From positions 7,603,168-7,667,167 of the forward strand of contig NZ_JAPNKE010000002.1 in NCBI RefSeq assembly GCF_026626665.1: a stretch of DNA of 64,000 nucleotides, read 5' to 3'. How positions within the stretch are numbered: the stretch's first letter is position 1; every line of letters starts with the position of its first letter. The stretch comes from Nannocystis pusilla (GTDB taxonomy: Bacteria; Myxococcota_A; Polyangia; Nannocystales; Nannocystaceae). Position numbers and translations under genes: made by a program. Positions 59,569 through 64,000 of the stretch are shown here, in pieces. The notes under the pieces are model-generated. The model worked only from the letters and a program-made list of their open reading frames with translations. It was not told where the DNA came from and searched no databases.

Positions 59569-61131
59569 ATGATCGCCATCGCCTCCCTGTTCGTGGTCGC
59601 CCTCGCCGCCCCGCCGTCCGACGCCGCCGCCGTGCCCGACCCGCGCCGGGCCGCCAGCCCCGACTCGGCCGCCTCCCAGGCCCTCGCCGTCGACACCGAC
59701 GAGCTCGAGCGGATCTTGCGCGAGAGCCCGCTCGGCAAGGGCCTGGTGCCGGTGGCCGGCGGCCTGACCGACGACGCCGTCGCCGAAAAGGCCGTGGCCG
59801 CCTCGCCGTCCCTGCAGATCAAGCAGGAGGCGATCGAGCGCGCGGCGGCCCGCGTCGACCAGGCGATCGTCAGCTTCCTGCCGACGCTCGGCGTCAAGGC
59901 CAGCTACTCGCGGCTGTCGAAGGCCGCGATCAACTTCGGCGGCGGCGCCAGCGTGGCCGCCGTCAACGGCCCGTCCGAGGGCGTCGCGCCGATCACTGTC
60001 GGCGACTGCCCCGGCGGCCAGGGTCAGTGCGCGCTCGACCCCCAGGGCGTGCCGCTCGTCATCACCCCGCCGTTCAAGATCCAGATCCCCCTCAACTCCT
60101 ACTCGCTCTCGGCCAACCTCTCGGTCCCGATCTCCGACTACATCCTCTCGCTCGCGCCCGCCCGCAAGGGCACCCTCGCCGCGCGCGAGTCGGCCGTGTT
60201 CGCCCGCGACGCCGAGCGCGTCAAGGTCCAGACCGACGCCCGCCTGGCCTATTACAACTGGCTGCGCGGCGTCGCCTCCCTGGTCGTGATCGAGGACTCG
60301 CTGGAGCGGACCCGGTCGCGCCTCGTCGACGCCGAGAACCTGTTCAACGCCGGCTCCGCGACCCGCTCCGACGTGCTCCGCGTCGACGCCCTGGTGTCCT
60401 CGCAGCAGAGCGCGATCGCCGACGCCCGCGCCTTCCGCAAGATCGCCGAGCGCAACCTCGCGGTCATGATGAACGAGCCGACCCGCGCCTACGACGTCGG
60501 CGAGGACATCCTCGCCCCGCCGCCCGACCTCGGCGAGCTGCCGTCCGTCGACGACCTCATCACCGAGGCGCAGGCCAATCGCCTCGAGGTCCGCTCGCTC
60601 GAGCGCGCCGTCGACGGCACGCACCAGAACATCCGCGCCACCCGGGCCCAGTACTACCCGCGCCTCGACGCCTTCGCCGACGCCCTGTACGCCAACCCCA
60701 ACCAGCGCTTCTTCCCGCTGTCGCCGGTGTGGCGCGCGTCGTGGTCGGTCGGCGTGCAGCTCAGCTACACGATCAACCAGAGCCTGCGCACCAAGGCCCA
60801 GGTCCGCGAGCTCAAGACCAACAAGCGCGAGCTCGTCCTGCAGGCCGAGCTGATGCGGCGCGCGATCGCCATCGAGGTCGCCCAGGCCTACCACGACCGC
60901 GAGCGCGCCCTCGCGGCCATCGAGCTCAGCACCCGCGGCCTCGCCTCGTCCGTCGAGGCCTACCGCGTCGCCAGCGAGAACTACAAGCTCGGCGCGGCGA
61001 CGACCAACGAGATCATCGCCGCCGAGGGCGAGCAGGTCCAGGCGGCCCTGCGCGCCGTCAACTCGCGCATCGACCTCCACGTCGCCACGACCCGCCTGCT
61101 GTACGCCACCGGCCGCCTGAACCCCAAGTGA
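59569..61131 (+). CDS. TolC-like outer-membrane efflux protein
   Basis: 520 residues from ATG 59569 (signal peptide MIAIASLFVVALAAPPSDA). It has the two-fold TolC pattern: VAASPSLQIKQEAIERAAAR with SFLPTLGVKASYSRL in the first half, and LEVRSLERAVDGTHQNIRAT with AQYYPRLDAFADALY in the second. Long coiled-coil helices such as VASLVVIEDSLERTRSRLVD and IEVAQAYHDRERALAAIELS follow each. No lipid-anchor Cys is seen. It forms the trimeric exit channel for the RND pump encoded just upstream. Confidence 0.93.
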   Translation: MIAIASLFVVALAAPPSDAAAVPDPRRAASPDSAASQALAVDTDELERILRESPLGKGLVPVAGGLTDDAVAEKAVAASPSLQIKQEAIERAAARVDQAIVSFLPTLGVKASYSRLSKAAINFGGGASVAAVNGPSEGVAPITVGDCPGGQGQCALDPQGVPLVITPPFKIQIPLNSYSLSANLSVPISDYILSLAPARKGTLAARESAVFARDAERVKVQTDARLAYYNWLRGVASLVVIEDSLERTRSRLVDAENLFNAGSATRSDVLRVDALVSSQQSAIADARAFRKIAERNLAVMMNEPTRAYDVGEDILAPPPDLGELPSVDDLITEAQANRLEVRSLERAVDGTHQNIRATRAQYYPRLDAFADALYANPNQRFFPLSPVWRASWSVGVQLSYTINQSLRTKAQVRELKTNKRELVLQAELMRRAIAIEVAQAYHDRERALAAIELSTRGLASSVEAYRVASENYKLGAATTNEIIAAEGEQVQAALRAVNSRIDLHVATTRLLYATGRLNPK

Positions 61132-61191
61132 GCCGCGGGCGCCAGCGCCCGCGGCGGCCCGGCCCGTCGTGCTAAGAGTCATCGCTAGCCG

Positions 61192-62357
61192 ATGACGACC
61201 CGCGCCGACGACGACACCGACCCCGAGACCGAGGCGACCGAAGTCGAGGACGACGACGACGACGTCGAACCCGAGCCGCCGCCCGAGCCGACCTTCGGAC
61301 GCGAGGAGTTCCTCGAGTGGCGCTCGCCGCGTCCCGGCACCGCCAACCCGGAGCGAATGACCAATCCGGTGTGGGTGTGGATCATCCGCGCCGGCGTCAA
61401 CGCCTGGGCCGCCAACAAGCGCTTCGACGGCCCCACGGCCCTCTACGCCGGCCCCGGCTGGTGCTTCGAACGCTTCGGTTGCAGCAGCACCGAGCTGCCC
61501 GACGGTCGGATCGTTCAGATCGCCGGCGAGCACGAGGATTACTACGACTCGGACTTCTACATCTACAACGACGTGATCGTGCGCCACCCCGACGGCCACA
61601 TCGACATCTTCGGCTACCCGCGCGACGTCTTCCCGCCGACCGACTCTCACTCCGCCACGCTGGTCGGCGACCGCATCATCCTCATCGGCAGCATCGGTTA
61701 CACCGGCGAGCGCAAGTACGGCCACACCCCGGTGCTCGCGCTCGACCTCGCGACCTTCGCGATCTCCACCATCCCCACCGGCGGCACCCCGCCCGGGTGG
61801 ATTTCGAACACACCGCGACGCTGACGGACGACGGCCGCGCGATCGTGGTGCAGCGCGGCGAGCTCGACCGCGGCAAGGGCCAATCGATCGTCGAGAACAT
61901 CGACGACTGGCGCCTCGACCTCGACACCTGGCAATGGGAGCGTCTCACCGATCGCCGCTGGCCTCGCCGCGAGTTCCGCCGCAGCGACGGCGAACGCAAC
62001 CGTCTGTGGGAGCTCGGCCAGGCCTGCTGGTATCGCCAGGTCGGCTGGGCCAAGGAGCTCGCGGAGGAGCTCACCAAACTCGACGCCGCGCTGGGAGCCC
62101 CGCCCGACCTCGACCTCGCCGAGCACCTGTACCGCCCGTCGGTCGCCCACGAAGTCATGCCCGACGAGGACGACTCGTTCGACACCACCCGCATCCGCGT
62201 CGACGGCGTGGTCGTCCGCTTCGTGCGCGGCGGCTTCGAGCTGCAGATGACCGTCGAGGGCGAGCTGCCCGAATCGACGGTCGACGCGATCGCCGAGGAG
62301 CTGCGCGACAAGCTGGCGACCCTCGAGCAGACGTCGTACACACTGAACACGCTGTGA
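61192..62357 (+). CDS. Kelch/galactose-oxidase-like protein (frameshifted near 61,803)
   Basis: From ATG 61192 an acidic, disordered N-terminus (about 45 residues) leads to TALYAGPGWCFERFGCSSTE and LPDGRIVQIAGEHEDYYDSD. Kelch-like blades follow, such as DSHSATLVGDRIILIGSIGY and VLALDLATFAISTIPTGGTP. One missing T in the TTT run near 61,803 moves the frame into FEHTATLTDDGRAIVVQRGE. The rest (DDWRLDLDTWQWERLTDRRW, a helical part, then a C-terminal strand pair) ends at 62357, about 388 residues. Kelch-like propellers mostly bind proteins. No signal peptide, so cytoplasmic. Confidence 0.7.
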
Positions 62358-62541
62358 GGTCGGCGCCCGCGGGGTGTCGACCATCGTCCGACATCCTGGC
62401 CGGGGCCCGCTGAAACGCGTCGCGCACTTCGTCCGTGACGGCGTTCGCGTGGCCCGAAATTGTTGCCCGGCATGACCGGATGCGCCGCGGACACGCACTA
62501 CCGCTCGAGGTCGCGTTCGTCTCGCCGGCCATGCATCCGTC

Positions 62542-63108
62542 ATGACCTCGCCTCGAAGCTCTCCCACCACCAACGCCAGCGCCTGGCAGGCGCTGCGCGA
62601 TTACCTGGCGGAAGCGTACAGCAATCAGGACATGCGGCTCCTGCTCGAGCTGACCTTGCTCGCCGAGGCCGGGTCGCGGCTGCCTGACGAGCGGGTCTCG
62701 CCGCAGGAGTACGCCAACACCCTGTGCGGCCTCATTCAGCGCCACTCCGGTTACCCGCTGCCCGAGTTTTGGAAGCAGCTGGCCGACGACCGCCCCTTGC
62801 GCGCCCCCGAGATCTACAAGCTGCGCGCGATCTTCGAGGCGGCGATGGCCGCGTCCGGTCGTCCGCCGCCGCCGCCGCCGAGGCCGGCCCGACGCGGGCA
62901 GTTCACCGTCCCGCCGCTCCTCACCGCCGCGCTGATCACCGCCATCGGCGTCGCCGGCACCTACTGCGCGCTCGCCCGCACCGACAACCCCGACCTCGGC
63001 AAGCCCGGGATCGAGTGCAACGACGGCACGCCCTCGGCGACCTGTACGGAGCCCCGCTCCGGCTGCTGCTCGCGTCACGGCGGCATCAAGCGCGTCGAGC
63101 CGAAGTGA
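62542..63108 (+). CDS. Membrane-anchored protein with a possible effector-associated (death-like) helical domain
   Basis: 188 residues. The N-terminal part (about 15–98) is all-helical: LRDYLAEAYSNQDMRLLLEL, then SPQEYANTLCGLIQRHSGYP, then EFWKQLADDRPLRAPEIYKL. This resembles the small effector-associated/death-like domains that act as adaptors in bacterial conflict and signalling systems. A Pro run and Arg stretch lead to one membrane helix (VPPLLTAALITAIGVAGTYC), then a Cys-rich tail (CNDGTPSATCTEPRSGCC). No partner effector is in the window, but the right edge is near. The domain call is tentative. Confidence 0.5.
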   Translation: MTSPRSSPTTNASAWQALRDYLAEAYSNQDMRLLLELTLLAEAGSRLPDERVSPQEYANTLCGLIQRHSGYPLPEFWKQLADDRPLRAPEIYKLRAIFEAAMAASGRPPPPPPRPARRGQFTVPPLLTAALITAIGVAGTYCALARTDNPDLGKPGIECNDGTPSATCTEPRSGCCSRHGGIKRVEPK

Positions 63109-63178
63109 CCGCGCGAGCCCTTCGCGACGCGTTCACGGCCCCGTTCATCCCCTCGTTCTCCCAGGACTCGACGTCTCC

Positions 63179-63748
63179 ATGCACGATCACGACCACGCGG
63201 CCACCCTCTCGCTCGGCGGTCCGAACGGCATCCGCATCCACCAGGCCACACTCGAGCGGCGAGAGCCCGTCCCGCAGGCGCGCCTCGCCGACGCGCGCAC
63301 GCGCGGGCTGGTCCAGCGCGGCCTGGCGACGCACGGCCGGCTCGTCGTGATCGCGGTGGCCGTGCTCGGCAGCGTCGTCCTGCTGTCGTGGATCGGCCTC
63401 GTCAGCAGCTTGTCGCTGCCGGGTCTGTTGTATCTACCGGGAATTGCGATCGCCGCCGCCCTGTGGGTCGCCGCCGGCGTGATCCACGTGCTCTCGCGCG
63501 GCAGCCAGCGCTCCCTCGACGCGGCGCGCGAGCAGCAGATCCTCGCCCTCGGCGCGCGCGTGCGCGGCCCGCTGACGGTCGCCGACGTCGCCCACGCGCT
63601 GCGCCTCTCGCTGGCCGAGGCCGAGGCCGCGCTCACCGAGATGAGCCGCAGCGGCCACGTCCACGCCGACGTCGACCTCGACACCGGCCACCTCCAGTTC
63701 TCTCTCGCCGTCCGCCCCGCATCCCTCGCTCAGGACCACCGCCCATGA
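63179..63748 (+). CDS. Membrane protein with C-terminal winged-helix-like domain
   Basis: 189 residues. The N-terminus is hydrophilic, followed by two membrane helices (LVVIAVAVLGSVVLLSWIGL and GLLYLPGIAIAAALWVAAGV). The C-terminal region LTVADVAHALRLSLAEAEAA then LTEMSRSGHVHADVDLDTGH has the layout of a winged helix, so it may bind DNA or protein at the membrane. The stop overlaps the next start (ATGA), so the two genes are coupled. Confidence 0.6.
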   Translation: MHDHDHAATLSLGGPNGIRIHQATLERREPVPQARLADARTRGLVQRGLATHGRLVVIAVAVLGSVVLLSWIGLVSSLSLPGLLYLPGIAIAAALWVAAGVIHVLSRGSQRSLDAAREQQILALGARVRGPLTVADVAHALRLSLAEAEAALTEMSRSGHVHADVDLDTGHLQFSLAVRPASLAQDHRP

Positions 63749-64000
63749 ATCAGCCATCGCTCCTCCCGCCTCCGCGCTCGCACGCCGCACCGCTCGCCAC
63801 CCCGCCGATGTTCGACCCCGCGTGGGCCAGCGGCGCGGTCCAGCCGGGCGCCGGTCACCAGCCGCAGTTCTATCCCCCGCCCGGTCACCCGCAGGCCGTC
63901 GTCGGCGGACCGATGCCGATGCAAGCCGCGCCGTACCCCGGCCAGGCCTACCCGCAGCCGATCAACATCGTCGTGCAGAACACCAACACGATGACCCAGG
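63745..64000 (+). CDS. Pro/Gln-rich membrane-protein N-terminus, partial
   Basis: 85 codons are visible before the window ends. They are Pro-, Gln- and Ala-rich (FYPPPGHPQAVVGG, APYPGQAYPQP) and end in INIVVQNTNTMTQ. That pattern is common before TM2-type or similar small membrane domains, but the domain itself is beyond the edge, so this is only a guess. It is translationally coupled to the gene before it. Confidence 0.6.
   Translation, partial: MNQPSLLPPPRSHAAPLATPPMFDPAWASGAVQPGAGHQPQFYPPPGHPQAVVGGPMPMQAAPYPGQAYPQPINIVVQNTNTMTQ

Overview
The window looks like a piece of a large, very GC-rich myxobacterial chromosome. The best fit is the Nannocystineae (Nannocystis and relatives), but this is inferred from content, not from any marker gene. 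The pointers are: two Ser/Thr kinase–TPR proteins, a cysteine-rich protein with a MYXO-CTERM-like tail, many lipoproteins with Thr/Ser/Asp/Pro linkers, an FG-GAP lipoprotein, an NtrC-type regulator next to a sigma54 promoter, and an ERG4/ERG24-type sterol reductase (sterol synthesis is known in Nannocystis). No rRNA, tRNA, CRISPR array, transposase or phage gene was seen.

Layout. 1–10 kb: end of an STAS-domain protein; a lysine-rich tail and a giant SUKH/WGR protein; a long convergent spacer with tandem repeats and inverted repeats; a Ser/Thr kinase–TPR gene (minus); a small secreted protein. 10–14 kb: a complete cytochrome P450 operon (P450, TetR regulator, [3Fe-4S] ferredoxin, ferredoxin reductase) behind an operator-like promoter. 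14–24 kb: lipoproteins, a methyltransferase remnant, a GFA-fold enzyme, a 1,052-aa carboxypeptidase-regulatory/PDZ protein, a divergent LysR/TauE pair, a pyroglutamyl-peptidase-like protein whose halves are in swapped order, and an MLHDG-repeat protein. 24–28 kb: a histidine kinase/NtrC pair facing a small membrane protein that has a textbook sigma54 promoter and an upstream palindromic enhancer. 28–37 kb: secreted proteins, a second kinase–TPR gene, an aldo/keto reductase, the sterol reductase and NudC. 37–46 kb: a GST, a Cys-rich MYXO-CTERM protein, a beta-barrel protein, the FG-GAP lipoprotein, a MarR operon with its operator, and a LysR regulator. 46–54 kb: a 1,998-aa hybrid kinase/ATPase/sensor coupled to two response regulators. 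54–61 kb: a TetR regulator divergent from an RND efflux operon (adaptor, pump, TolC-like). 61–64 kb: a kelch-like protein, a protein with a possible effector-associated domain, and membrane proteins.

Two window-wide properties matter for any user. (1) About twenty genes need one missing base (rarely two) to be read through. Nearly all the repairs fall in short runs of G or C, and none needs a base removed. This is the signature of residual sequencing error rather than gene decay, so most 'broken' genes here are probably intact. (2) A short palindrome family, consensus about GGACATG(T)CC–4 nt–GGACATGTCC, is scattered through the window. Many copies sit within about 30 bases of a stop codon, others lie in frame inside genes, and some lead the units of a tandem array. 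Several spacers also carry their own unrelated tandem arrays (24, 48/51/57, 58–60, about 43, 66 and 67 bp).

The strongest candidates for something undescribed are the palindrome/array landscape, the permuted pyroglutamyl-peptidase-like protein, and the compact sigma54 circuit.
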